From positions 1-64,000 of the forward strand of contig JANNKH010000006.1 of NCBI GenBank assembly GCA_031396205.1: DNA of 64,000 nucleotides. Reading direction: 5' to 3'. The notes below the pieces were generated by a model. It was not told the DNA's origin, did not search any database, and was given only the letters and a program-made list of their open reading frames with translations. Origin of the DNA: CAISIP01 sp031396205. Lineage in GTDB: Bacteria; Pseudomonadota; Gammaproteobacteria; Burkholderiales; Burkholderiaceae_C. The number at the start of each line of letters is the position of its first letter. Within the stretch, counting starts at the first letter, position 1. The translations under genes and the position numbers were made by a program. Positions 1 through 8,254 of the stretch are shown in pieces.

Positions 1-786
1 TACCCGCGCATCGAGGCTGGCCAGCCGACGGTGTGCAGCGAGACCTGCGTCGGCCGCATTCGTTACCTCGGCGTGCTGCTGTATGACGCGGACAGGATCC
101 AGGAAGCTGCCAGCGTGGAACACGACCGCGACCTGTACAACGCGCAGCTCGACATCTTCATGGACCCGTTCGATCCCAAGGTGATCGAGCAGGCGCGTAT
201 CGATGGCATCCCCGACAAGTGGATGGAAGCGGCGCGCAACAGCCCGGTCTACAAGATGGCGGTGCAATGGCGTGTGGCGCTGCCGCTGCACCCGGAGTAC
301 CGCACCCTGCCGATGGTCTGGTACGTGCCGCCACTGTCGCCGATCTCGGCCGCGGCGAACGCCGGCCATGTCGGCACCAACGGGCAGATCCCGGATGTGA
401 ACCAGCTGCGTATTCCGGTCAAGTACCTGGCCAACCTGCTGACCGCTGGCGACACGGTTCCCGTGGTACGGGCCCTGGAGCGGATGCTGGCGATGCGCGC
501 CTACCAGCGCGAAAAGCACGTCGACCAGCGCATCAATACCTCGGTGCTGGAGCAAGTCGGACTGAGCCAGGCCGAGGTCGAGGAGATGTACCACGTGATG
601 GCGATTGCCAACTACGAGGACAGGTTTGTCATCCCGTCGACGCACCGCGAGTACGCCGAGAACACCTTCAACGTGCGCGGTGGCTGCGGCTTCAGTTTCG
701 GCAACGGATGCTCCGAGGGCACGGGAGAAACCAGCCTGTTCGGCAGCGAGAAGAAGCGCACCATTCCCATCCGGGCGGAGGTATGA
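1..786 (+). CDS. narH: Respiratory nitrate reductase beta subunit, C-terminal part (window-truncated)
   Basis: This is the electron-transfer iron-sulfur subunit of the membrane-bound nitrate reductase NarGHI, which passes electrons from NarI hemes to the NarG molybdenum site on the cytoplasmic face. The reading frame is open from base 1, so the N-terminal half and most Fe-S cysteines lie outside the window. Visible NarH hallmarks are CSETCVGRIRYLGVLLYD near the start, WYVPPLSPI in the middle, and the family-typical end with GGCGFSFGNGC and IPIRAEV. The stop overlaps the narJ start in an ATGA, which indicates translational coupling. Identification is secure from sequence; activity is inferred from the family. 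Confidence 0.96.
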   Translation, partial: YPRIEAGQPTVCSETCVGRIRYLGVLLYDADRIQEAASVEHDRDLYNAQLDIFMDPFDPKVIEQARIDGIPDKWMEAARNSPVYKMAVQWRVALPLHPEYRTLPMVWYVPPLSPISAAANAGHVGTNGQIPDVNQLRIPVKYLANLLTAGDTVPVVRALERMLAMRAYQREKHVDQRINTSVLEQVGLSQAEVEEMYHVMAIANYEDRFVIPSTHREYAENTFNVRGGCGFSFGNGCSEGTGETSLFGSEKKRTIPIRAEV

Positions 787-1484
787 CCATGTTCGCGAAA
801 TCACAACCGGTCCCGGCCGCGCGCACGCTGCGCACACTGGCCACTCTGCTGAGCTACCCCAGCCCCGAACTGCGCGGCTTTCTGCCGCAGATGCGCGAGG
901 TGCTGAAGACCGAGAAAGCACTCTCGCAAGCCCGCTTGAGCGAGCTCGACACCCTGCTTGGCAGCTTGGCGCGGCGCGACGACATCGGCAACGAGGCCGA
1001 GTACGTGGCCCTGTTCGACCGGGGACGCTCCACATCGTTGCACCTGTTCGAACATGTGCACGGCGACTCGCGCGCCCGCGGCCCGGCGATGATCGACCTG
1101 GCCCAGACCTACGAAAAGGCCGGCCTGTACCTGGCCGAGGGCGAACTGCCCGACTACCTGCCGGCGGTACTCGAGTTCGTCTCGACCCAGCCGCCACAGG
1201 AGGCCCAGGCCTTCCTGTCGGAGATGGCGCATATCTTCAACGCCATCTTTGGCGGCCTGCAGGCCCATCACAGTCCGTATGCCGGCGTGCTTGGCGCGCT
1301 GCTCGAATTGGCCGGAGAGAAGGCCACGGCGGTCAAGCTGGGCAAGGAGGAGGACCTCGACGAGAGCTGGGCCGAACCACCGGTGTTCGACGGCTGTTCC
1401 ACCAAAGGGCAGGCCAATCCGGGCCAGCCTCAACCGATTCGCATCGTGCGCACCCCCCAACCCCACCAAGGAGCGTCGTCATGA
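783..1484 (+). CDS. narJ: Nitrate reductase assembly chaperone NarJ
   Basis: Dedicated cytoplasmic chaperone for NarG, needed for molybdenum cofactor insertion and docking of NarGH to NarI; it is not part of the mature enzyme. About 233 residues, mostly helical, with LLSYPSPEL near the N-terminus and the central acidic helix LFEHVHGDSRARGPAMIDL typical of the NarJ/TorD family. The start chosen is the ATG that overlaps the narH stop; a second in-frame ATG two codons later (789) is equally possible. The stop again overlaps the next start (ATGA with narI), so narH, narJ and narI are translationally coupled. Confidence 0.95.
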   Translation: MTMFAKSQPVPAARTLRTLATLLSYPSPELRGFLPQMREVLKTEKALSQARLSELDTLLGSLARRDDIGNEAEYVALFDRGRSTSLHLFEHVHGDSRARGPAMIDLAQTYEKAGLYLAEGELPDYLPAVLEFVSTQPPQEAQAFLSEMAHIFNAIFGGLQAHHSPYAGVLGALLELAGEKATAVKLGKEEDLDESWAEPPVFDGCSTKGQANPGQPQPIRIVRTPQPHQGASS

Positions 1485-2215
1485 GCGCACTGCATGGCTT
1501 TTTGTTTCAGGTCTATCCCTACGTCTGCTTCACCGTGTTCCTGGTCGGCAGCCTGATCCGCTTCGACCAGAACCAGTACACCTGGAAAAGTGACTCGTCC
1601 CAGTTGTTGCGCGCCGGCAGCCTGCGATGGGGCAGCAATCTGTTCCACTTCGGCATCCTGTTCCTGTTTTTCGGTCACATGGTTGGGCTGTTCACACCGC
1701 ACGCCGTCTATGGCATCTTCATGAGTGCGGCGACCAAGCAGTTGTTGGCCGTGGTGGCAGGTGGCGCAGCCGGGCTCGTGTGTTTTGTCGGTTTGTCCCT
1801 GCTGTTGCATCGGCGCGTTTTCGATCCGCGCATCCGACTGACCAGCCATCCGACGGACATCGCCGTTCTGCTGGTCTTGTGGGTGCAACTCGTCGTGGGC
1901 CTGATCACACTGCCCTTCTCATGGCAACACGCCGACGGCAGCGTGATGCTGGTACTGGCAGACTGGGCGCAGCGTATCGTTACGCTGCGACCCGTCGACG
2001 CCACGGTCCTGAGCACCCTGCCGTGGCCTTATCTGTTCCATATCGTGTTCGGCATGACGATCTTCCTGTTGTTTCCGTTCAGCCGGCTGGTCCATGTCTG
2101 GAGCGGTTTCGCGACGGTGGCGTTCCTGTTCCGTCCGCACCAGGTGGTGCGCAGCCGGCGTTTGAATCTGCCCGAAGGTCACAACCAGCCGCGCCAGCCC
2201 GGCGCAGGCGTCTGA
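1481..2215 (+). CDS. narI: Nitrate reductase gamma subunit (cytochrome b)
   Basis: Membrane diheme b subunit that oxidises quinol on the periplasmic side and hands electrons to NarH. The 244 residues form five hydrophobic segments. Likely heme ligands are the histidine pairs in FHFGILFLFFGH (about residues 53-65) and in the fourth to fifth helix region, LFHIVFGM and RLVHVWSG. The length equals the usual NarI. The start overlaps narJ by four bases. It is the last structural subunit of the operon; the parvulin gene follows after 15 bases. Confidence 0.95.
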   Translation: MSALHGFLFQVYPYVCFTVFLVGSLIRFDQNQYTWKSDSSQLLRAGSLRWGSNLFHFGILFLFFGHMVGLFTPHAVYGIFMSAATKQLLAVVAGGAAGLVCFVGLSLLLHRRVFDPRIRLTSHPTDIAVLLVLWVQLVVGLITLPFSWQHADGSVMLVLADWAQRIVTLRPVDATVLSTLPWPYLFHIVFGMTIFLLFPFSRLVHVWSGFATVAFLFRPHQVVRSRRLNLPEGHNQPRQPGAGV

Positions 2216-2230
2216 AAGAGAAGGCACTCC

Positions 2231-3046
2231 ATGTCCTGTGCAACACCGGTCCTTCCCGAGTCGCCCATGGCCGAGACAAACGGGCCAGTCGCCAGCATCA
2301 ACACGGTCGCATTGCATCGCAGCGGCGAGCCGCTGGATGCCCAGGCGCTGCGCCAACGCGCGTGCACCGAACTGCTGCGTCAGGCCGCCATCGCAGCCGG
2401 GCTGCTGGACGCCGGCGATCGCGCCCAGAACGACGGCATCGTCAGCGAGGCGGCCAGCTGTGCGATCGACGCGCTGATTGAACGCGACGTCGTGGTACCC
2501 GAGCCGTCGGATGAAGCCTGCCGCCGCCACTACCTGGCGCTCGCGGCGAGCTACAGCACCGGCGAGCGGATACACATGCGCCACATCCTGTTTGCGTTGA
2601 CCCAGGGCATGGACGTCGTCGCGCTGCGCAACCGGGCTGAGGCCTGCCTGCTCGACGTACGCTGCCACGACGGCTCGGCCAGCGACGGATTTGCGCGTTC
2701 GGCGCGCGAGTTCTCCAATTGCCCGAGTGGCGCCGAGGGGGGCAACCTGGGTTGGCTGACCAAGGACGCAGTGGCGCCCGAACTGGCCCGCGAGTTATTT
2801 GGGCAAACCGTCGTCGGTGTCCTGCCACGCCTGATGCACAGCCGGTTCGGACTGCATGTGGTGGAAGTACTGGCGCGCGAACCGGGCGTCGACCAGCCGT
2901 TCGAGGCCGTCCGGGGGGCGGTCGCCATGGCCTTGCGCCAGCACAGTTTTGTCACCGCGCTGCGCCAGTACCTGCAGCTGCAGGCCGGGCAGGCACAGTT
3001 GGTGGGCGTCGACCTCGATGCGGCAGATACGCCACTGGTCCAGTAG
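2231..3046 (+). CDS. Parvulin-type peptidyl-prolyl isomerase of the nar operon
   Basis: A PpiC/NifM-like rotamase expected to help fold or mature a partner protein. The N-terminal about 110 residues are helical and variable. The parvulin fold follows, recognisable from RHILFALTQGMD (about residues 117-128), FSNCPSGAEGGNLGWL and a closing HSRFGLHVVEVL. No signal peptide is obvious, so a cytoplasmic role is likely. It sits 15 bases after narI in the same direction; parvulins in this position are known from betaproteobacterial nar operons and are thought to assist nitrate reductase maturation. Which protein it folds is inference. Start ATG at 2231; a second ATG at 2267 is possible. Confidence 0.85.
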   Translation: MSCATPVLPESPMAETNGPVASINTVALHRSGEPLDAQALRQRACTELLRQAAIAAGLLDAGDRAQNDGIVSEAASCAIDALIERDVVVPEPSDEACRRHYLALAASYSTGERIHMRHILFALTQGMDVVALRNRAEACLLDVRCHDGSASDGFARSAREFSNCPSGAEGGNLGWLTKDAVAPELARELFGQTVVGVLPRLMHSRFGLHVVEVLAREPGVDQPFEAVRGAVAMALRQHSFVTALRQYLQLQAGQAQLVGVDLDAADTPLVQ

Positions 3047-3159
3047 CGGGGCAACCGCGTCGACGACGGCGACGGACGTTGACCGGCATCAAGTGCGCCA
3101 GCAAAGCCGCCATCCACAATGCAGGACGTGCCGACCCGGTGCCAATGAGGAGTCAGACC

Positions 3160-3711
3160 ATGAGCCAGTCCACCAGCCCCGCATCGGGCGCGACACCGGA
3201 CGCGCCGATCGCCAACTTTTCCCAATGCCATGTCGGCATCATCGGCCACCTGGACGCACTGGGCGAACTACCAGCGCTGATGGCGCCGGCACAGCGCGCG
3301 CGCGCGGTCGCCGCGGACATGCTGGCGTTCTTCGACGCCGTGATCCTGGAACACCATGCCGAGGAGGAGCGTGCGCTGTTCCCCGCGGTGCTCCAAAGCG
3401 CCGGCAAGGGCCAGGAGCAGACCCATGTCAAGATCATGATCGAGCGGCTGACCGCCGAGCATCGCCAGGCCGAGGCATGGTGGTCACGCATCAAGCCCCA
3501 GCTCAAGCAGATCGCCAAGGGCCGCGACACCGAACTCGACACAACGGCGGTAGAACAACTGGTCAGGCAATACCACGACCACGCCCGGTTCGAGGAAACC
3601 GAATTCCTGCCGCTTTCGCAAACCATCCTGGGTCGCAACGCCAACCACATGGCGGCGCTGGGCATATCGCTGCACATGCGCCATGTCAAGCCGATCATCA
3701 GCTACGTCTGA
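3160..3711 (+). CDS. Hemerythrin-like cation-binding domain protein
   Basis: About 183 residues built around a four-helix HHE domain that probably binds a non-heme di-iron centre. Candidate metal ligands in order are the H of CHVGIIGHLD (about residue 24), EHHAEEE (H/E cluster), H in EHRQAEAWW, and HDHARFEETEFLP. Such proteins sense or buffer oxygen, NO or iron; next to nitrate reductase genes a role in NO or oxygen handling is plausible but inferred. The start at 3160 is preferred over the upstream ATG at 3145 because GGAG lies a good distance before it. It may be transcribed with the nar genes, about 110 bases after the parvulin gene. Confidence 0.85.
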   Translation: MSQSTSPASGATPDAPIANFSQCHVGIIGHLDALGELPALMAPAQRARAVAADMLAFFDAVILEHHAEEERALFPAVLQSAGKGQEQTHVKIMIERLTAEHRQAEAWWSRIKPQLKQIAKGRDTELDTTAVEQLVRQYHDHARFEETEFLPLSQTILGRNANHMAALGISLHMRHVKPIISYV

Positions 3712-3718
3712 CGCATGG

Positions 3719-5470
3719 CTAACGGCCGGGGGACGCCGCTGCGTCGCCCTCCTGCTCCTGTAGCAGGCGCCACATCACCTTGCCGCTGCCGCTTTTGGGC
3801 AGCGCGTCGACAAACTGCACCACGCGCGGAGCCTTGTACACCGCCATGTTGTCGTGGCACCAGGTGATGATGTCCTGCTCGCTGACCTGGTCGCGATGTG
3901 ACTGGCGCAGCACGACCATCGCCTTGACGGACTCGCCGCGATAGGTGTCGCGGCAGGCGATGACACAGGCCTCCTGGATCGCCGGATGGCGGAACATCAG
4001 GCTTTCCACCTCGGCCGGCCAGACCTTGAATCCGGAGGCATTGATCATCCGCTTGAGACGATCGGTCAGGAAGAAATAGCCGTCCTCGTCCACCCGTCCC
4101 AGATCGCCGGAACGAAAGAACCGCTTGCCGTCGAGTTCGACGAACGCAGCGGCTGTTGCGTCGGGCCGTTTCCAGTAACCACTGAATATTTGCGGGCCGG
4201 ACATGATGATCTCGCCCTGCTCGCCCATCGGCATCTGCTGCAGCGTGTCCGGATCCACCACACGGGCCTCGGTGCTCACATAGGGAATGCCCAGGCATTG
4301 CTGCTTGGTCGCGTCGGGGGGATTGAAGTGCGAGGGCGCGGCGGTCTCTGTCAACCCATAGCCCTCGGCATAGCGCAGCCCGAACTGCTCGAACAGACGT
4401 TGGGCCACTGCCTGCGGCATTGCCGCACCCCCGCCGCCGATCTGGACCAACGACGACAGGTCGAACTGCGCGAAATTGGGGCTCGCCATCAGATCGATCA
4501 CCATAGTGGGGATATTGGCCCAATGACTCACCCGCCAGGCGGAAATCAGACGCCCCGCCAGTTCCCGGTCCCAGCGCGGCATGATGACCATGGCGCTGGC
4601 GTTGTAGGCGCAGGCATGCAATACGCCGATCATGCCGGTGGCATGGAACATCGGAACCACCGCCAGCACGACCGCTTCGGCCGTTGCCGTGCTGATCAGC
4701 GAGCCGGCCACGACCTGGTGCATGATGGTCGCATGCGGGTGCATGCAGCCCTTGGGCAGGCCCGTCGTTCCGCTGGTATAGGGCAGCACCGCCAGGTCGT
4801 TCGGCCCGTTGCGGGAGGGTGTCGGGGTCTTGGCAGTGTTCAATGCCCCATTCCAATCCAGCACATGGCCATTGTCGAGTTGCGGCAACGGATGGCGGCC
4901 GGTCAACCAGGCGAGCCAGGCCGGCGGCGGCGCGCTATCACCCTGGACATTGCCCTCGAAGTAGTCCGTGAAATGTGTGACGATCACATGCGACAGCCGC
5001 AATGGCGCGTCCAGCCCATTGCTGGCCGAAGTCAGTTCCTGCGCCAGATCCGCCGTGGTGATGGCCACCTTGGCGTCCGGGTCCACGATGTAATGCTTCA
5101 GTTCCTGCGCGCGGTTCATCGGGTTGACCGGAACGACGACCGCGTCGGCGCGCAATATGGCCCAATGGGCGATCACCTGCTGCGGGCAGTTCTGCATGTT
5201 CAGCAGCACCCGGTCTCCCCGGGCCACGCCCAGCGATTGCAGACAGGCGGCCAGCCGTTCGGCCTGCTCGTGCAGCTGGGCATAGGTGATGACCGCCCCG
5301 AAAAATATCAGCGCCGGCTTGTCCGGGTAACGCAGCGCACTCACCGCCAGGTTGTGCCACAACCCGGTCGCGGGCGGCGTGATGCGAAGGGGCAGGCGCT
5401 TGGGCCAGAAGGCATAGTGCGCGGGCAGGTCGGCGTGGTCGGTCTGGCTTGGCATGGTCGATAGCGGCAT
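3719..5470 (-). CDS. Acyl-CoA ligase, long/medium-chain fatty-acid type
   Basis: An ANL-superfamily adenylate-forming enzyme that activates a carboxylic acid to its CoA thioester with ATP. All core motifs are present in order: the P-loop PYTSGTTGLPKG, the A5 motif GYGLTETA, the SGDLGRVDEDGYFFLTDR hinge block, and the C-terminal catalytic lysine in PKSGSGKVMWRLL. The best general fit is the FadD/AlkK group of about 550-580 residues; the substrate cannot be read from sequence. ATG at 5470 has a GGGAG eight bases upstream; a GTG one codon earlier is an alternative. It converges on the hemerythrin gene and diverges from aapJ. Confidence 0.9.
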   Translation of the reverse strand: MPLSTMPSQTDHADLPAHYAFWPKRLPLRITPPATGLWHNLAVSALRYPDKPALIFFGAVITYAQLHEQAERLAACLQSLGVARGDRVLLNMQNCPQQVIAHWAILRADAVVVPVNPMNRAQELKHYIVDPDAKVAITTADLAQELTSASNGLDAPLRLSHVIVTHFTDYFEGNVQGDSAPPPAWLAWLTGRHPLPQLDNGHVLDWNGALNTAKTPTPSRNGPNDLAVLPYTSGTTGLPKGCMHPHATIMHQVVAGSLISTATAEAVVLAVVPMFHATGMIGVLHACAYNASAMVIMPRWDRELAGRLISAWRVSHWANIPTMVIDLMASPNFAQFDLSSLVQIGGGGAAMPQAVAQRLFEQFGLRYAEGYGLTETAAPSHFNPPDATKQQCLGIPYVSTEARVVDPDTLQQMPMGEQGEIIMSGPQIFSGYWKRPDATAAAFVELDGKRFFRSGDLGRVDEDGYFFLTDRLKRMINASGFKVWPAEVESLMFRHPAIQEACVIACRDTYRGESVKAMVVLRQSHRDQVSEQDIITWCHDNMAVYKAPRVVQFVDALPKSGSGKVMWRLLQEQEGDAAASPGR

Positions 5471-5634
5471 CACAATCTCTCCCGTTCAATGGCGGCACTG
5501 CACGGCCCCGCGCGAGCCTGATCCCTGGCAAAAAGCTTGACGCTTCCATCAAGTCGCAAGTACGACCGGATACCTGGCCCAAGGCAAGCAGCATGCCGTG
5601 CGCGCTGCCATCACCCAGTGGCACCACGGGTGAC

Positions 5635-5650
5635 TGGCATCATTTTTGCT
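5635..5650 (+). promoter_or_regulatory. Candidate sigma-54 (-24/-12) promoter for aapJQMP
   Basis: The sequence TGGCATCATTTTTGCT matches the RpoN consensus TGGCAC-N5-TTGC[AT] with one mismatch. The essential GG (5636-5637) and GC (5648-5649) are separated by exactly ten bases. It points toward aapJ and would give a 5' leader of roughly 170 bases. General amino-acid transporters are often nitrogen-regulated, so NtrC control is a reasonable inference, but no NtrC site was confirmed. It lies in the 366-base divergent gap between the acyl-CoA ligase and aapJ, in which I see no gene. Confidence 0.6.
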
Positions 5651-5835
5651 TCAAAGTTTCGGCCGAAGTGCCGATTGCACCGAAATAAAATCATGCGCAT
5701 TTTGCATGAGCTTTGCGAGTAAACCCCGATGCCATCCAATTTTGAAGCAGATACAGTTTCTTTCGGAACTTTAACGGGCGCTGGCGTTCGCCAGAGTTGG
5801 ACCCTTGCCTACAAATCGACATGGAGCAAACCTCA

Positions 5836-6870
5836 ATGAAATTATCGAAACTACAACTCGCTGTTGCAGCGATCGCGACCATGGGCGCAATGCTTGCCGC
5901 GCCCGCCCATGCCGGGAAGACGCTGGACGCCATCAAGGCACGCGGCCAGATCGTGTGTGGGGTCAATACCGGGCTGGCTGGTTTCGCCGCAGCCGACTCG
6001 TCAGGCAAATGGTCCGGCCTGGACATCGACGTCTGCAAGGCGCTGGCCGCTGCCACGCTGGGCGACGCCGAGAAGATCAAGTATGTGCCGCTGACGGCGC
6101 AGCAGCGTTTCACCGCCTTGCAGTCCGGTGAAATCGACGTGCTGGCCCGCAATACCACCTTCACCCTGACCCGGGATGCATCGCTGGGCCTGTCCCAGAC
6201 GGTCGTCAACTTTTACGACGGGCAGGGCTTCATGGTTCCCGTGAAGACCAAGATGAAAAGCGCCAAGCAGCTCAAAGGTCAAACGGTGTGTGTTCAATCC
6301 GGCACCACCACCGAGAAGAACCTGACCGACTATTCCAAGGCCAACAACCTGAACATCAAGCCGGTCGTGTTCGAAAAAGTCGAGGCCGCCACCAGCGCCT
6401 ATTTTGCCGGTCGCTGCATCGCCTACACGACGGACGCCTCCGGCCTGTCGTCGGTGCGCAGCAAGGAAGCCAAGGATCCGAAAGAGCATGTGATACTGCC
6501 TGAACTGATCTCCAAGGAGCCCTTGGGCCCGATGGTGCGCCGCGGTGACGACGAGTGGTTCGCCATCGTCAAGTGGGTCATGTACGGGCTGATGGAAGCC
6601 GAGGAATATGGCATCACGCAGGCCAACGTCGACCAGATGAAGAGCTCCGTCGACCCGGTTGTACAGCGTCTGCTCGGTGGCGGCAACGAAGACACCGGCA
6701 AGTTGCTGGGTCTTGATAAAGAGTGGCTGGCGCGCGCGATCAAGGCGTCAGGCAACTACGGCGAAAGTTTTGAGCGCAATGTCGGCCCCAAGACAGCGCT
6801 GAACCTGCCACGTGGTCTGAACAACCTGTGGAACAACGGTGGCCTGATGTACCCGTACCCAGCTCGCTAG
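5836..6870 (+). CDS. aapJ: General L-amino-acid ABC transporter, periplasmic binding protein
   Basis: Captures amino acids in the periplasm for the AapQMP permease (PAAT family, SBP_bac_3 fold). A Sec signal peptide is clear: MKLSKLQLAVAAIATMG followed by a cleavage site near APAHA-GK. Family signatures include GFAAADSSGKWSGLDIDVCK and ARNTTFTLTRDA. The mature C-terminus with LNLPRGLNNLWNNGGLMYP is characteristic of AapJ/BztA. The ATG at 5836 is chosen because GGAG lies nine bases upstream and the signal peptide then begins immediately; ATG at 5821 is the alternative. A strong terminator follows, so aapJ should be made in excess over the permease genes. Confidence 0.95.
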   Translation: MKLSKLQLAVAAIATMGAMLAAPAHAGKTLDAIKARGQIVCGVNTGLAGFAAADSSGKWSGLDIDVCKALAAATLGDAEKIKYVPLTAQQRFTALQSGEIDVLARNTTFTLTRDASLGLSQTVVNFYDGQGFMVPVKTKMKSAKQLKGQTVCVQSGTTTEKNLTDYSKANNLNIKPVVFEKVEAATSAYFAGRCIAYTTDASGLSSVRSKEAKDPKEHVILPELISKEPLGPMVRRGDDEWFAIVKWVMYGLMEAEEYGITQANVDQMKSSVDPVVQRLLGGGNEDTGKLLGLDKEWLARAIKASGNYGESFERNVGPKTALNLPRGLNNLWNNGGLMYPYPAR

Positions 6871-6898
6871 TCGTCTGATCTACGCTCAGACCCTGACG

Positions 6899-6940
6899 CT
6901 GCTGCCGGACCACCAGGCGTGTTCCGGCAGCAGTTTTTTT
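6899..6940 (+). terminator. Rho-independent terminator between aapJ and aapQ
   Basis: A perfect 11-bp stem, CTGCTGCCGGA paired with TCCGGCAGCAG, encloses a 13-base loop and is followed directly by seven T residues (6934-6940). Because it lies inside the transporter operon it probably terminates only part of the transcripts, raising the binding protein relative to membrane subunits. That arrangement is common in binding-protein-dependent transporters; the read-through level cannot be judged from sequence. Confidence 0.9.
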
Positions 6941-6978
6941 ATTCCTGCGCAGCGAATATCGCTTAGAGAAAAGCTCTC

Positions 6979-8154
6979 ATGAATCAGAAATCCGCCCCCA
7001 AGAAGACCCCTTGGTCCTGGCGCAGCCAGGCGTTTCGAGGGCTTGTCTATCAACTGCTTGCGATCGGCGCGGTGGTTCTGGGTATCTGGGTGCTGGCCAG
7101 CAATACGATGCACAACATGCAGGTGCGCGGCATCCAGAGCGGGTTTGATTTCCTGACCGGGCCCGCCGGTTTCGACATCGGCGAGAGCCTGTACCCGTTC
7201 GACTCCGGCGATGCCTACTGGAAGGCGTTTCTGGTCGGGCTGGTCAATACCTTGCGGGTGGCCATCGTCGGCATCATCCTGACGACGATTCTGGGCACCC
7301 TGCTGGGCGTTGGCCGGTTCTCGCGCAACGCGTTGGTGCGCGGCCTGTGCTATGCCTACGTGGAGCTGTTTCGCAACGTGCCCATCCTGCTCCAGTTGCT
7401 GATGTGGTACCTGCTGATGACCGAAACCCTTCCGGTTGCGCAGGACGCGCTGACGCTCGGGCCGGTGTTCCTGAGCAAAGGGGGGCTGATATTTCCAAAG
7501 CCGATCTGGGCGATGGGTCACCTGTGGGGCGTGTTGGGCCTGGTTGCCGGCGCTATCCTGGGTTTTGCCTACCGTTCCTGGGCCTTTCGTACATTCGAGC
7601 AAACCGGCCAGCTCAGAAGCATGTTCTGGGTTCCGGTGGCGATTTTCGTGGTCACAGGGGTCCTGGCCTGGTGGGTCGGCGGCGCACCGGCGGATTTCGA
7701 CTTTCCGGTCAAGGGCGACTTCTCGATCGAGCAAGGTGGCGCCCTGACACCAGAGTTCCTGGCCGTGCTGTTGGGGCTGACGATGTATACGGCGGCCTTT
7801 GTGGCCGAGGTCGTACGCGGCGGCATCCAGTCGGTGGCGCTGGGGCAGGGTGAGGCGGCCGCAGCCCTGGGATTGAATCCCGGCCAGGTGATGCAACTGG
7901 TCACGCTGCCGCAGGCGCTGCGGGTGATCATTCCGCCGGTTACCAATCAGTTCCTGAATCTGACCAAGAACTCCTCGCTGGCGGTCGCCATCGGGTATCC
8001 GGACGTGGTCTCGATCGCCAACACCTCGCTCAACCAGACCGGCCGTGCGGTCGAGGCGATCGCCATCGTGATGCTGGTCTATCTGACGACATCCCTGTCC
8101 ACCTCACTGCTGATGAACTGGTACAACGCCCGCTCGGCCATCAAGGAGAGATGA
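6979..8154 (+). CDS. aapQ: Amino-acid ABC transporter permease AapQ
   Basis: One of two inner-membrane permease subunits that pair to form the channel. The 391 residues contain about eight hydrophobic segments. The conserved cytoplasmic EAA loop reads GQGEAAAALGLNPGQVM, preceded by AAFVAEVVRGGIQSV, and contacts the ATPase AapP. Like other AapQ/BztB proteins it is much longer than a minimal HisQ-type permease because of a large periplasmic insert after the first helix. It begins 38 bases after the terminator; the start ATG at 6979 follows AGAGAAAAG. Confidence 0.94.
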   Translation: MNQKSAPKKTPWSWRSQAFRGLVYQLLAIGAVVLGIWVLASNTMHNMQVRGIQSGFDFLTGPAGFDIGESLYPFDSGDAYWKAFLVGLVNTLRVAIVGIILTTILGTLLGVGRFSRNALVRGLCYAYVELFRNVPILLQLLMWYLLMTETLPVAQDALTLGPVFLSKGGLIFPKPIWAMGHLWGVLGLVAGAILGFAYRSWAFRTFEQTGQLRSMFWVPVAIFVVTGVLAWWVGGAPADFDFPVKGDFSIEQGGALTPEFLAVLLGLTMYTAAFVAEVVRGGIQSVALGQGEAAAALGLNPGQVMQLVTLPQALRVIIPPVTNQFLNLTKNSSLAVAIGYPDVVSIANTSLNQTGRAVEAIAIVMLVYLTTSLSTSLLMNWYNARSAIKER

Positions 8155-8254
8155 AAATGACCATGCGCTTGGCACGACAAGGCCGTTTCACGCAGTCCAA
8201 TGCCCCTGAAAGGGCTGGCACCGACGCACATTGCGCGATGTGGTGCCTGCCATC

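Noticed and set aside
3986..5464. 492-codon plus-strand frame opposite the acyl-CoA ligase
   Set aside because: The minus strand carries all ANL motifs in order; the plus translation is His/Arg/Gly-rich with no family resemblance.
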